Position numbers and translations under genes: made by a program. Source: LMUY01 sp964247705 (GTDB lineage Bacteria > Pseudomonadota > Alphaproteobacteria > Acetobacterales > Acetobacteraceae). Taken from it: 64,000 nt of DNA. Of the stretch, positions 8,425 through 16,811 are shown piece by piece. The first letter of the stretch is position 1. Each line of letters begins with the position of its first letter. The notes below the pieces were generated by a model. It searched no databases and was not told the origin of the DNA. It saw nothing but the letters and a program-made list of their open reading frames with translations. Location: NCBI GenBank assembly GCA_964247705.1, contig CAXTVQ010000013.1:11542-75541 (forward strand), in the 5' to 3' direction.

Positions 8425-9247
8425 CCATATCCTTGGCGCTCACCGCGCTGTCGCCCACACCATACTGGGTCAGGATCTTCTGGTATGTCCCGTCCTGCGC
8501 CAGGCTTTTCAGCGCGATGCGCAGCGCGGTGGCGAGCGCGGTGTTGTCCTTGCCGACGACGATCCCGGCGGCCTGGACCGAGCCGGGCAGCGTGCCGCCC
8601 TGCAGGGACAGCTTGCCGTTGTGCTGCGAGACGTAGACGCCCATTGCCGGGTCGGTGAGGAAGCCGTCGCCGCGCCCGTTGGCCACGGCGAGGTAGCTGT
8701 CGGCGCTGGCCGGGTAGAACATGAGGGCGATCGGCGGCTGGTTGGCCGCCGTGCAGTCCGAGGACACCTTCTGGGCCATGGCGACCTGCCCGCTGCCCTG
8801 GGTGACGGCCAGGGTGTGGCCGCAGAGATGGCCGATATCGATCGCCGGGCCACCCTGCCGCACCAGCAACTGCACGCCGGCGACGTAGTAGTCGACGATC
8901 TGCACCGACTTGCGCCGGTCCGGGGTGTCATCGATCTCGTCCACGCCGATGTCGAAGCGGCCGTTGCTGACCGCGGGGGTGATGGCGGGGAACTTGACAT
9001 CGGTGAACGCGGCCGTGAGGCCGAGGCGGGCGGCGATCGCGTGCACGAGGTCGATGTCGAGGCCTTGCGGGGTGCCGTCGGCGCCTTGGAAGTCGAAGGG
9101 CGGCCATTGCAGGGCGGTCGCGACCTTCAGCACGCCCGCGGTCCGGATGGCGTCGGGCAGGGCGGCGCGTGCTGCGTCATTCACAGGCTGGGCATGGGCG
9201 ATGCCGACGGTCAACGCCGTCGCCAGCAAGGTTTTCAACGCGGTCAT
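8408..9247 (-). CDS. Polar amino-acid ABC transporter, periplasmic binding protein
   Basis: Family-3 solute-binding protein of 279 residues. The signal peptide is MTALKTLLATALTVGIAHA. The mature protein begins with the typical IRTAGVLKVATALQWPPFDF; the ligand-site segment is FDIGVDEIDDTPDRRKSV, where many relatives have a SxxxT/R element. The ATG is chosen for the signal peptide and for GGAG six bases upstream. The ligand is unknown, but an amino acid or small organosulfur compound is plausible because a flavin monooxygenase gene precedes it and a D-amino-acid dehydrogenase-like gene follows the transporter. Confidence 0.9.
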   Translation of the reverse strand: MTALKTLLATALTVGIAHAQPVNDAARAALPDAIRTAGVLKVATALQWPPFDFQGADGTPQGLDIDLVHAIAARLGLTAAFTDVKFPAITPAVSNGRFDIGVDEIDDTPDRRKSVQIVDYYVAGVQLLVRQGGPAIDIGHLCGHTLAVTQGSGQVAMAQKVSSDCTAANQPPIALMFYPASADSYLAVANGRGDGFLTDPAMGVYVSQHNGKLSLQGGTLPGSVQAAGIVVGKDNTALATALRIALKSLAQDGTYQKILTQYGVGDSAVSAKDMDAPPP

Positions 9248-9272
9248 AAAAGCTCCAAAACTAGCGCGCTGT

Positions 9273-9309
9273 TCCCTCTCCGCCAGCGGGAGAGGGAGAA
9301 GGAAGCGCT
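9273..9309. repeat. REP-like palindrome with conserved tail
   Basis: TCCCTCTCCGC, CA, GCGGGAGAGGGA (one bulged G) is followed by the tail AGAAGGAAGCGCT shared with the copy at 6762. It abuts the stop codon of the monooxygenase gene and lies 25 bp upstream of the binding-protein start. It could therefore affect termination or mRNA stability between the two. Confidence 0.8.
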
Positions 9310-10611
9310 TCACGACCGCAGGTTCTCGCGTAGCGTCCGCCCGGCGTACTCTCGGCGGAACAAGCCGCGCCGTTGCAGCTCCGGCACCAGCCCGGCGCCG
9401 ATCTGCTCGAAGATCTGCGGGAACACCGTGGGCGCGATCACGAATCCGTCGCAGCAACCGCTCTCGAACAGGTCCTGCATGTGGTCGGCCACCGTCTCGA
9501 CCGTGCCCACGAACAGGTTGCGCACCGACCGGCGCGCCGCCTCCTCGAAGCTCACCTGGTCGGCGGCCATGATCTGGTGGATACGATCGGCGGTGCCCTG
9601 GATACCCTGGTCACCCTGAACGCTGCGCAAATCCTCTGCCCGCACCCGGCTGAGGTCCACCGCCAGTCCGCTCGAGTTTGCCGCCAGCGCCAGTTCGGGA
9701 TCGATCAGGCTGCTGAGATAGGCTGCTTTCTCCTCCGCGATGGACTGCGTCTCGCCCAGCACCACCGTCAATTGCTGCAGGATCGCGCACGCGCCGGGCG
9801 CGCGGCCGCGCTCGGCCATGCGGTGCTTGATGTCGGCGTAGAAGGCCTGCATCTCCGGCTTGTTTGGCTGCGCGGTGAAGATCGCCTCCGCCCAGCGCGC
9901 CGCGAACGCGCGTCCCCGGTCGGACGCTCCCGCCTGCATCAGCACCGGGCGCCCCTGCAGCGAGCGTGGGATGGAAAGCGGGCCGCGGGTGCGGATATAG
10001 CGGCCCTCGTAGTTGGCGTAGCGCACCTTGCTCGCGTCCGCCCAGCGCCCGGACGCCTTGTCCATCACGAACGGGTCCGGCTGCCAACCGTCCCACAGCG
10101 CGCAGCACGCCTCCAGCACCTCGTCGGCGACGTCGTAGCGGAGCTCCTTGGGCGGGATGCGGTCGATGCCGAAATTGCGCGCCTCGAGGTCGGTGGCCGA
10201 CGTCACCACGTTCCACGCCACCCTGCCCCGGCTCAGCACGTCGAGCGAGCCGAGCATCCGGGCGAGGTGGTAGGCACTGTGGAAGCTGGTGGACAGCGTG
10301 GCGCCGATGCCGAGATGGGTGGTGACGCGCGCCATCAGCGGCAGCACCATCATCGGGTCCAGGTAGCTGACCTGGCCGCCGCGCTCGAGATAGATGTCGA
10401 AATTGCCGCCGTGGATGTCATACAGGCCGAACAAATCGGCGAAGAAGCAGCCGTCGAACTTCGCCGCCTCCAGGATGCGTGCGATGTTCTCGTAGCGGCT
10501 GGGCTCCAGGATGTCATCGATGACGGAGTCCGGATGCCGCCAGGCGCCGACGTGATTGCCCGTGGGACCGGTCTTCAGATAGGCGACGAGGTGCATCTGG
10601 CGGGCGGACAT
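9310..10611 (-). CDS. NtaA/SnaA/DszA-family FMN-dependent monooxygenase
   Basis: Class-C (LLM) flavin monooxygenase, 433 residues, using FMNH2 supplied by a separate reductase to cleave C-N or C-S bonds or oxidise heterocycles. Family hallmarks include HVGAWRHPDS near residue 20, FFADLFGLYD, LSTSFHSAYHLARMLGSLD and GRVAWNVVTSATD. Length fits the NtaA group (about 430-450). The gene precedes an amino-acid-type ABC importer on the same strand, separated by a palindromic repeat. The upstream region is a 50-bp divergent gap shared with the hydrolase at 10662. Substrate unknown. A candidate FMN reductase is present at 29265, but it is not adjacent. Confidence 0.9.
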   Translation of the reverse strand: MSARQMHLVAYLKTGPTGNHVGAWRHPDSVIDDILEPSRYENIARILEAAKFDGCFFADLFGLYDIHGGNFDIYLERGGQVSYLDPMMVLPLMARVTTHLGIGATLSTSFHSAYHLARMLGSLDVLSRGRVAWNVVTSATDLEARNFGIDRIPPKELRYDVADEVLEACCALWDGWQPDPFVMDKASGRWADASKVRYANYEGRYIRTRGPLSIPRSLQGRPVLMQAGASDRGRAFAARWAEAIFTAQPNKPEMQAFYADIKHRMAERGRAPGACAILQQLTVVLGETQSIAEEKAAYLSSLIDPELALAANSSGLAVDLSRVRAEDLRSVQGDQGIQGTADRIHQIMAADQVSFEEAARRSVRNLFVGTVETVADHMQDLFESGCCDGFVIAPTVFPQIFEQIGAGLVPELQRRGLFRREYAGRTLRENLRS

Positions 10612-10661
10612 GGCGTCTCCCTTAGCCGATCGGCATAGCAGCAGGTAGGTCGGGGCAAAGC

Positions 10662-11657
10662 ATGAAACGGCAACTCACGGCGGCGGTCATTGTTGCCCTG
10701 CTCGCCTTCCCAGCCGCAGCCGCCGAATATGGGCCGGAGCTGCAGGGGTTCGACTACGCGTTTCCGGTGCACGAATACCGGTTCACTGCGCAGCGCCAGG
10801 ACCTCGTGATGGCGTATCTGGACGTGGCGCCAACCACCGCCGCGAATGGCCAGACGGTCGTGCTGCTGCACGGCAAGAACTTCTGCGCCGGCACCTGGGC
10901 GGAAACGATCCGGGCGCTGACCGCCGCCGGATACCGGGTGATCGCCCCCGACCAGATCGGCTTCTGCAAGTCCAGCAAGCCCGCATCCTACCAGTTCAGC
11001 TTCCAGCAGCTCGCCCGCTCCACCCGCGCGCTGCTGCAAACGCTGGGTGTCGAGCACGCGGTGATCATCGGCCATTCGACGGGCGGGATGCTGGCGATGC
11101 GGTATGCGCTGATGTACCCGGAGGCAACCGACCGCCTGGTGCTGGTGGACCCGATCGGGCTGGAGGACTGGAAGGCCAAGGGCGTGCCCTCGATCAGCGT
11201 GGACGAATGGTACGCCCGCGAGCTGAAGGTTTCGGCCGAGGGCATCCGCGCCTACGAACAGGCGACCTACTACGCCGGGCAGTGGCGGCCGGAGTACCAG
11301 CGTTGGGTTGACATGCTGGCGGGGATGAACGCGGGGCCGGGCAAGGACGCCGTCGCCTGGGACTCGGCCCTGCTCTACGACATGATCTACACCCAGCCGG
11401 TGGTCTACGAACTGGGCGCAATTCGTCCGCCGACGCTGCTGATCGTGGGCGACAAGGACAACACGGCGATCGGCAAGGACCTGGCGCCCCCCGAGATCCG
11501 CCCGACGCTCGGCAACTACCCCGTACTCGCCAAAGAGGCCGCGGCGCAGATCCCGAACGCGACGCTTTTGGAGTTTGCATCGCTGGGGCACGCCCCGCAG
11601 ATCTCCGACCCGGCGGCGTTCCACGCGGCGGTCCTGCAATGGCTGCAGCGCCGGTGA
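10662..11657 (+). CDS. Secreted alpha/beta-fold hydrolase
   Basis: Serine hydrolase of 331 residues with a Sec signal peptide (MKRQLTAAVIVALLAFPAAAAE), therefore probably periplasmic. The nucleophile elbow GHSTGG places Ser139. The oxyanion segment LLHGKNF is at 68-74. The acid is probably D264 or D266 in IVGDKDN, and the base His310 in SLGHAPQ. The fold resembles soluble epoxide hydrolase or haloalkane dehalogenase relatives, but the substrate cannot be assigned. It is transcribed divergently from the NtaA-type monooxygenase. A small hydrophilic gene follows after 47 bp. Confidence 0.88.
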   Translation: MKRQLTAAVIVALLAFPAAAAEYGPELQGFDYAFPVHEYRFTAQRQDLVMAYLDVAPTTAANGQTVVLLHGKNFCAGTWAETIRALTAAGYRVIAPDQIGFCKSSKPASYQFSFQQLARSTRALLQTLGVEHAVIIGHSTGGMLAMRYALMYPEATDRLVLVDPIGLEDWKAKGVPSISVDEWYARELKVSAEGIRAYEQATYYAGQWRPEYQRWVDMLAGMNAGPGKDAVAWDSALLYDMIYTQPVVYELGAIRPPTLLIVGDKDNTAIGKDLAPPEIRPTLGNYPVLAKEAAAQIPNATLLEFASLGHAPQISDPAAFHAAVLQWLQRR

Positions 11658-11704
11658 TCGAACCGCCGCTGGCCCGCAAGCGTTCGTCCCCTACAACACA
11701 GGAG

Positions 11705-11878
11705 ATGAACTTGGCCGAGAAACAAGACGAGACGGTGAGCAACAGCAAGCCCAATCCCAAGACCGGCAGCACCGACGCGGCGCGCGGCCTGGGCGGGCAT
11801 AGCAAGGACGCCAGCCATAAGCCGGGTGCGCCGGCGGAAATGGAGCAGACCGAGAAAGGCGCCGAGAAGACGCCGTAA
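11705..11878 (+). CDS. Small hydrophilic Lys/Glu-rich protein, about 57 aa
   Basis: Not recognised. The predicted product is strongly charged and polar, rich in Lys, Glu, Gly, Ser, Thr and Pro, and lacks hydrophobic segments, so it is likely disordered. AGGAG directly abuts the ATG at 11705, which is too close for that start. The TTG at 11711 has GGAG 6 bases upstream and would give 55 residues. An upstream in-frame ATG at 11639 would overlap the hydrolase gene. It ends convergently 8 bp before the ModE-like gene. Composition resembles small stress-associated proteins, but this is only a resemblance. Confidence 0.55.
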   Translation: MNLAEKQDETVSNSKPNPKTGSTDAARGLGGHSKDASHKPGAPAEMEQTEKGAEKTP

Positions 11879-11886
11879 GCCGCAAC

Positions 11887-12252
11887 CTACGCCGGCGTCT
11901 TACGGGCCACGATCCCGTCCAGCGCGAGCAGGTGCGTCGCCGCAGTGTCGGCGGCGGCCTGCTCCACCGCCCTGTATTGCTGCACCAGCGTGCGCCCGGC
12001 CTCGGTCAGTTGCGCGCCCCCGCCGCCTGCGCCGCCCGCCGCGGTCTGGACGACGGGGCTGGCGAGGGTGCGATTGAGGTCCTCCACGAGTTGCCAGGCG
12101 CGCCGGTAGGACATCTTCATCGCCCGCCCGGCCGCCGAGATGGAGCCGGTTTGGCTGATCGCTTCCAACAGCGCCACCTTGCCTGGGCCGATGCGTCCGC
12201 CGCTGGCCAAATCGATCCGGATGCTGAGTTGGTGCTTCGGTGCGTCTATCAT
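11887..12252 (-). CDS. ModE-like winged-helix regulator (DNA-binding domain only)
   Basis: A 121-residue protein matching the N-terminal LysR-type winged helix of the molybdate regulator ModE: GRIGPGKVALLEAI, then GSISAAGRAMKMSYRRAW as the helix-turn-helix, then a wing containing GGGGAQLTEAGR. It lacks the C-terminal MOP/molbindin half of E. coli ModE (262 residues), so metal sensing, if any, must work differently. Its ATG overlaps the modBC stop by 4 bp, making it the last gene of the molybdate operon. The shorter start is preferred because the longer frame reads backwards through modBC in low-complexity sequence. Probable target: the palindrome at 15056. Confidence 0.85.
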   Translation of the reverse strand: MIDAPKHQLSIRIDLASGGRIGPGKVALLEAISQTGSISAAGRAMKMSYRRAWQLVEDLNRTLASPVVQTAAGGAGGGGAQLTEAGRTLVQQYRAVEQAAADTAATHLLALDGIVARKTPA

Positions 12253-14120
12253 GGGACCTCTGCCGGATGGTTCGCCATCGAACCTGCGGCAAAGCCTATT
12301 CCGAGCGTGCCGGCTGGCCAAACCTGGATGGCGGCGGGATCGATCGAGACGCGGCAGTGCCCCGGGGAATGAGGCTCTCCGGGGTCTGCCGTCACACGCA
12401 ACTCGGCCTCGCCGATGCGTACGGCGAGGCTTCGCTGCCCGGCGCGGATTTCCCCGACCTGGAGCAACTGCCCTGGATAGGCGTGCTCGCCACCCAGCCG
12501 TACGCTGCCGGGCCGCACCGCCCATCCGACCAGGCCGCCGGGCAAGGACGGACCCGACACCTCGAGCAGAACACCGCCGACATCGATGCGGTCGGGAGCC
12601 ACGGCCCGTCCGGCCATTATGTTCTCCGCCCCCAGCAGCCGGGCCGCAGCCTCGTTGGCCGGGCGCTGGAACACGGCCTCGACTGGCCCTGACTGCATCA
12701 CGTGCCCGTCGGCTAGCAGCAGCAACTCGTCGGCGAGCAGCACGGCTTCCGCCGGGTCGTGCGTGACCAGGATGGTGGTGACGCCGATCTCCGCCTGCAG
12801 CGCCAGCATCTCCTGCTGCAGGCGGGCGCGCAGGGGTGCGTCCAGGGCCGCGAACGGCTCGTCCAGCAGCAACAGGCGGCTTCTGCGAGACAGTGCACGG
12901 GCGAGCGCCACACGCTGCTGCTGACCCAGTGACAGTTCGGATGGGCAGCGGTGGTCCAGCGCAGCGAGCCCCAGGCGCTCGGTCCAGTGCCGCGCGCGCG
13001 CCGGGTCACAGTCGCGGCCGAACCGGATCTGCTGCGCCACCGTCAGGTGGGGCAGCAGGCCGTAGGATTGCGGCACGTAGGCGATGGCGCGCCGGTGCGG
13101 CGGCAATGCGGTCAGGTCGGTTCCGTCCAGCGTGGCGGCTGCGTGATCCGCCGGGTCGAGGCCGGCAAGCAGGCGCAACGTAGCGGATTTGCCCGACCCG
13201 GACGCGCCGAGGATGCACAAACGCCGTGCCTCGGTGCGCCAGGCGACGTCCAGCGTGAACCCCTCCCGGCGTCGCCGGAAGGCAAAGTCCAAAGGCTTGC
13301 CAGGGCGGGCGGCGAAGACGGCAGGCCGAGCGGTCAAGGGGGTAGGCCCTGCTGCCTGATTGAGTCTTGGCTTGGGCCTTGCCGCGGTATGCAGGCTGGC
13401 CGCCATCACCAGCACGGCAGCGAGCAGGGTCGGGACAAGGATCGGCAGCATCGCGGGCAGCCCCTCGCTGCCGAACGCGACGTAGGTGTAAACCGGCAGC
13501 GAGTACGGGTGGTAGGCGACCATCACCGTGGCGCCGAACTCTCCGAACGCGCGCAACCAGGTCAGCAGCAACCCGGCCCAGATGCCGTGCGTGGCCAGGG
13601 CCAAGCTGACCCGGCGGAACACCGCGCCTGGCGGGTGGCCCAGTGTCGCCGCCACGTCTTCGAGCACCGGGTCGATGCCGGCGAATGCCGAGCGGGCCGC
13701 GACGATCAGGAACGGAGCGGCGACGAACGCCTCCGCCAACACGATGCCGAGGAAGGAGTCGGTGAGCGCTCCGCCGGTAAGTTGGCCGAGCGGACTGGCG
13801 TAACCCAGCAGGAACAGCAGCAGGATCCCGCTCGCCAGCGGCGGCAGGGCCAATGGCAGTTGCACGACGAAGCCGAGCACCGTCATGCCGCGCCCCGGCA
13901 CCCGCGCCAGCAGGTATCCCAGCGGAATGCCGCACACCGCCACCAAGATCGTCGCCAATGTGGCGCTGGTAACGGAGACGAGGCTCGCCTGCGCCAACCC
14001 GCTTAGGTTCACGCCGCGCCAATCCGCCGACCCGACTTGGCCGAGGCCGGCCACGAAGGGGGCGATCAGGTAGAGTGCTAGAACCCCGGCCAGCAGCGGG
14101 ATCGCGCGCGGCGCCTTCAT
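12249..14120 (-). CDS. Molybdate/tungstate ABC transporter, permease-ATPase fusion (ModB-ModC)
   Basis: One 623-residue chain carries both membrane and ATPase modules. Residues 1-245 form a permease with several transmembrane helices and the coupling loop DVAATLGHPPGAVFRRVSLA (155-174). Residues about 275-480 form the ATPase: Walker A GASGSGKS at 305-312, signature SELSLGQQQR (variant of SGGQ), Walker B LLLLDE at 416-421, switch His454. Residues about 500-610 look like a MOP/TOBE-type regulatory domain. In most bacteria ModB and ModC are separate. A palindromic repeat separates it from modA; its stop overlaps the regulator start. The oxyanion, molybdate or tungstate, is not determined by sequence. 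Confidence 0.92.
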   Translation of the reverse strand: MKAPRAIPLLAGVLALYLIAPFVAGLGQVGSADWRGVNLSGLAQASLVSVTSATLATILVAVCGIPLGYLLARVPGRGMTVLGFVVQLPLALPPLASGILLLFLLGYASPLGQLTGGALTDSFLGIVLAEAFVAAPFLIVAARSAFAGIDPVLEDVAATLGHPPGAVFRRVSLALATHGIWAGLLLTWLRAFGEFGATVMVAYHPYSLPVYTYVAFGSEGLPAMLPILVPTLLAAVLVMAASLHTAARPKPRLNQAAGPTPLTARPAVFAARPGKPLDFAFRRRREGFTLDVAWRTEARRLCILGASGSGKSATLRLLAGLDPADHAAATLDGTDLTALPPHRRAIAYVPQSYGLLPHLTVAQQIRFGRDCDPARARHWTERLGLAALDHRCPSELSLGQQQRVALARALSRRSRLLLLDEPFAALDAPLRARLQQEMLALQAEIGVTTILVTHDPAEAVLLADELLLLADGHVMQSGPVEAVFQRPANEAAARLLGAENIMAGRAVAPDRIDVGGVLLEVSGPSLPGGLVGWAVRPGSVRLGGEHAYPGQLLQVGEIRAGQRSLAVRIGEAELRVTADPGEPHSPGHCRVSIDPAAIQVWPAGTLGIGFAAGSMANHPAEVP

Positions 14121-14133
14121 CTTACGCGTCTTG

Positions 14134-14156
14134 CTCTCCCGTGAAGCACGGGAGAG
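14134..14156. repeat. Palindromic repeat, second subtype
   Basis: CTCTCCCGTG, AAG, CACGGGAGAG is a perfect 10-bp stem with a 3-base loop. A related copy lies at 44105-44130. It occupies the 54-bp gap between modA and modBC, where a stable mRNA hairpin could raise modA message relative to the transporter genes. Confidence 0.7.
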
Positions 14157-14174
14157 GAAAGAGCATCGAGCAGG

Positions 14175-15026
14175 TCACCGCAGGTGGATGGTGGCTGGCA
14201 CCTTCGACGCATCGCCGGTCACGGACGGCGTCACCGTATCCAAGCCGTGTTCCTTCATCACCGCTTGTCCAGGCGGGCTGATCAGGAAGTCCACGAACCG
14301 TGCGGCCGCCCCCGGATCGGCCGCGTCGCGCACGATGGTGGCGGTGTAGACGGCACTCAGCGCGACCTCGGGCGGCAGGGTGATCGCGGGTATCTTCAGG
14401 TCCGACGTCTCGGTCGAGTAGAAGAATCCGACATCGATCTGCCCCGATTGCAGCCGGCCGACCAGGTTTTCCTCCGGACGGACCTGCTCCGGGTTGTCCG
14501 GGGCGCCCAGCACCGCCTGGGCGAGGCCGGGCTGGTGGTAGACCTGCTCCGCCTTATCGAGTAGTTGCACCGTCAGGGCGCCCTTGGGGTCCAGCTTGGC
14601 GTCGGTACGGCCGATCTTGATGCCGGGTTCGCGCAGCACCTCGTACCAGGGCTTGGTCTTCAAATCGGCGGCGAACTTGCTTGCCGGGCTGTAGCCGATG
14701 ACCAACGGCGACTGCGCGAAGGTGACATACCAGACAACCCAATCACCGTTCGCGCCGCCCATCAGCGTGTCGTTGACCTTGGGGTTGGCACTGATGAACA
14801 CGTCCGCGCGGCGCAGCTTGCCTTTGATCTGGTTGGCCAGGCCATTGGACCCGCCGCCAAAGCCCTCGAACGTATCGCCGGTCGCCTTGTCGAACGCCGG
14901 CCCGATGCCGTGCTCCATCAGGTTCACCAGGGACCCGGCGTAGAGCACATCCACGCTCGCCGCCATGGCCGCACCCGGCGCCAGCATGAGGGAGGTTGCA
15001 AGCAGGAGGGCACAGCTTCGGGACAT
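14175..15026 (-). CDS. modA: Molybdate/tungstate-binding periplasmic protein
   Basis: Solute-binding protein of 283 residues with signal peptide MSRSCALLLATSLMLAPGAAMAA. The mature start VDVLYAGSLVNLME is the AGSL motif of the ModA/WtpA family. Further matches are DVFISANPKVND, PLVIGYSPAS and GFFYSTETSDL. The AGSLVNLMEHGIGPAF segment looks more like the WtpA/tungstate-type branch than E. coli ModA, so tungstate or molybdate are both possible. First gene of the operon modA, modBC, modE-like; a ModE-box-like palindrome lies 30-53 bp upstream of the start. Confidence 0.9.
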   Translation of the reverse strand: MSRSCALLLATSLMLAPGAAMAASVDVLYAGSLVNLMEHGIGPAFDKATGDTFEGFGGGSNGLANQIKGKLRRADVFISANPKVNDTLMGGANGDWVVWYVTFAQSPLVIGYSPASKFAADLKTKPWYEVLREPGIKIGRTDAKLDPKGALTVQLLDKAEQVYHQPGLAQAVLGAPDNPEQVRPEENLVGRLQSGQIDVGFFYSTETSDLKIPAITLPPEVALSAVYTATIVRDAADPGAAARFVDFLISPPGQAVMKEHGLDTVTPSVTGDASKVPATIHLR

Positions 15027-15055
15027 CGGGCGGATCCTGGATTGGGCGGGGTGGA

Positions 15056-15079
15056 CGTTATTCCTGCCGCGTCATAGCG
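15056..15079. promoter_or_regulatory. Putative ModE operator upstream of modA
   Basis: CGTTAT, 12 bases, ATAGCG. The E. coli modA operator, as I recall it, has CGTTAT, 12 bases, ATAACG, so both outer half-sites and the spacing agree except for one base. The inner positions (TATTC and GTCAT) are less conserved than the TATAT/TACAT core. The location just upstream of modA, in an operon that ends with a ModE-like gene, supports a Mo-dependent repressor site. Confidence 0.5.
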
Positions 15080-15285
15080 CACGGTGCGACGCCCCGCCAC
15101 CGGGCGGCGCCAAGGTCACGCGAGCGTCACCAAGCACCGCACGACGACGCCCGCTAGGACGGACGGAACCGAACGGCCGACCTGGACTTCTAGCGGGCGA
15201 GCAAGGGCGGCCGCGACAACCAGGATCATCCTATGTCCCAATGCCCGGAAGCTGAGGTTGGGATTTAGACCCATACGCCTTCCAG

Positions 15286-15302
15286 TTGCCTGAAGCAGGC
15301 AA
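15286..15302. promoter_or_regulatory. Perfect 17-bp inverted repeat upstream of the reductase operon
   Basis: TTGCCTG, AAG, CAGGCAA. It ends 33 bp before the ATG of the aldo/keto reductase, a position suited to an operator or a short leader hairpin. No regulator gene is adjacent, so the binding protein is unknown. Confidence 0.4.
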
Positions 15303-15335
15303 TCGATCACCGACAACCATCCGTTTGGGGGCACG

Positions 15336-16331
15336 ATGCAGCACATCCCGTTTGGCCGCACCGGCTTGCAGGTCTCAAAGCTTTGTCTCGGAACGATGAC
15401 GTTCGGCCTGCAGTGCGATGAGGCGCAGAGCCACGCCATCCTGGACACGGCCGCCGCCGGAGGTGTGGACTTCCTGGACGCGGCGGACGTCTACCCGCTC
15501 GGCGGCGGCCACAACACGGCGGGGCGGACGGAGGAGATCGTCGGCGGCTGGCTACGGGGCAAGCGCCACGACTTCGTGCTGGCGACCAAGTGCGCCGGCG
15601 TCATGGGGCCGAAACCGTGGCAGCGGGGCATGTCGCGCCGGCACATCCTGGAAGCGATCGACGCCTCGCTGCGCAGGCTCGGAACCGATTACGTCGATCT
15701 GTACCAGCTCCACAGCTACGACCCGAACACGCCGATCGACGAGGCGCTGGAGGCGTTGGACACGGTCGTGCGGCATGGTAAGGCGCGCTATGTCGGCGTG
15801 TCCAACTGGCCGGCGTACAAGATTGCCCGCGCGATCGGACGCAGCGAGGTACGGTCGCTGATGCGGATCGAGTCGGTTCAGCCCCGTTACAACCTCCTGT
15901 TCCGCACGTTCGAGCGCGATCTGCTGCCGCTGTGCGCCGAGGAGAACGTGGCCGTCATCCCGTACAATCCCCTGGCCGGCGGCTTGCTGACCGGCAAGCA
16001 CGACGGCAAGAGCGCGCCTCCCGAGGGTTCGCGCTTCCAGCTCGGCACAGCCGGCGCGCGGTATCAGGAGCGCTATTGGCACCAGCAGCAGTTTGAGACC
16101 ATCGAGGCGCTGCGCACGATCGCCAAGGATGCGGCGATGAGCATGGCGACGATGGCGATGCGGTGGGTGATCTCCAATCCCGCGATCACGGCGCCCATCG
16201 TCGGCGCGAGCCGGCCGAAGCAACTGGCCGACAGCCTCGCCGCGGCGGAACAAGGGCCACTGCCGGCGGACCTGAAAACGAAGCTCGACGATGCCACCAC
16301 CGCATGGCGCATGGTCGACGCCGAGCGCTAG
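15336..16331 (+). CDS. Aldo/keto reductase
   Basis: NADPH-dependent oxidoreductase of the AKR superfamily, 331 residues, (beta/alpha)8 barrel, cytosolic. The catalytic tetrad is visible: Asp48 (VDFLDAADVY), Tyr53, Lys85 (LATKCAG) and His126 (YQLHSYDP). The C-terminal NADPH-binding segment is PIVGASRPKQLADS. Similar to the Tas/YajO-like open-chain subgroup; the carbonyl substrate is unknown. The next gene, free methionine sulfoxide reductase, begins at the base after the stop, so a role in detoxifying oxidation products is plausible (inference). Confidence 0.92.
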   Translation: MQHIPFGRTGLQVSKLCLGTMTFGLQCDEAQSHAILDTAAAGGVDFLDAADVYPLGGGHNTAGRTEEIVGGWLRGKRHDFVLATKCAGVMGPKPWQRGMSRRHILEAIDASLRRLGTDYVDLYQLHSYDPNTPIDEALEALDTVVRHGKARYVGVSNWPAYKIARAIGRSEVRSLMRIESVQPRYNLLFRTFERDLLPLCAEENVAVIPYNPLAGGLLTGKHDGKSAPPEGSRFQLGTAGARYQERYWHQQQFETIEALRTIAKDAAMSMATMAMRWVISNPAITAPIVGASRPKQLADSLAAAEQGPLPADLKTKLDDATTAWRMVDAER

Positions 16332-16811
16332 ATGGTGGATCAGCAAAAAACCGAGTGCTACGCCGACATCGCCGCGCAATTGCGCTCGCTGTTCGAGGGT
16401 GAGCAGGACGGCATCGCCAATGCCGCCAACGCATCCGCCGTCCTGTTCCAGGCTTTGCCGGACGTGAACTGGGTTGGCTTCTATTTCCTCCGCGAGGGCG
16501 GCACGCTGGTGCTGGGCCCGTTCCAAGGCAAACCAGCCTGCGTGCGAATCGGACCCGGCCGTGGTGTTTGCGGTGCGGCAGTGGAACGGCGGCAATCCGT
16601 GCTGGTCGAGGACGTCCACGCCTTCCCCGGCCACATCGCGTGTGACGCCGCGTCCCGCTCGGAACTGGTCGTGCCGTTGGTCCGTGACGGGGGAGTCGTC
16701 GGCGTGATCGATCTCGACAGCCCGTCGCCCGGCCGGTTCGACGCCGCCGACCAGAGCGGCATCGAGGACGTGGCCCGGCTGTATATCGCCGCGAGCGCCG
16801 GGCCCGCATGA
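16332..16811 (+). CDS. msrC: Free methionine-(R)-sulfoxide reductase (GAF-domain fRMsr)
   Basis: Reduces free L-methionine-(R)-S-oxide to methionine in the cytosol. The 159-residue protein is a single GAF domain with the family signature NWVGFYF, LGPFQGKPACVRI, GRGVCG and FPGHIACDAASRSE. The three conserved cysteines are Cys70, Cys80 and Cys104, of which the last is expected to be catalytic by comparison with characterised fRMsr. It abuts the aldo/keto reductase stop and its TGA overlaps the ATG of the following MFS gene by 4 bp, forming a three-gene operon with a redox-repair flavour. Confidence 0.93.
   Translation: MVDQQKTECYADIAAQLRSLFEGEQDGIANAANASAVLFQALPDVNWVGFYFLREGGTLVLGPFQGKPACVRIGPGRGVCGAAVERRQSVLVEDVHAFPGHIACDAASRSELVVPLVRDGGVVGVIDLDSPSPGRFDAADQSGIEDVARLYIAASAGPA

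Larger units (their letters stand above)
15027..15335. other. Divergent intergenic region modA / aldo-keto reductase
   Basis: This 309-bp stretch separates divergent start codons and must carry promoters in both directions. It holds a ModE-box-like palindrome near modA and a 17-bp perfect inverted repeat near the reductase. No convincing ORF or structured RNA was seen in the rest. No sigma-70 promoter could be placed with confidence. Confidence 0.6.
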
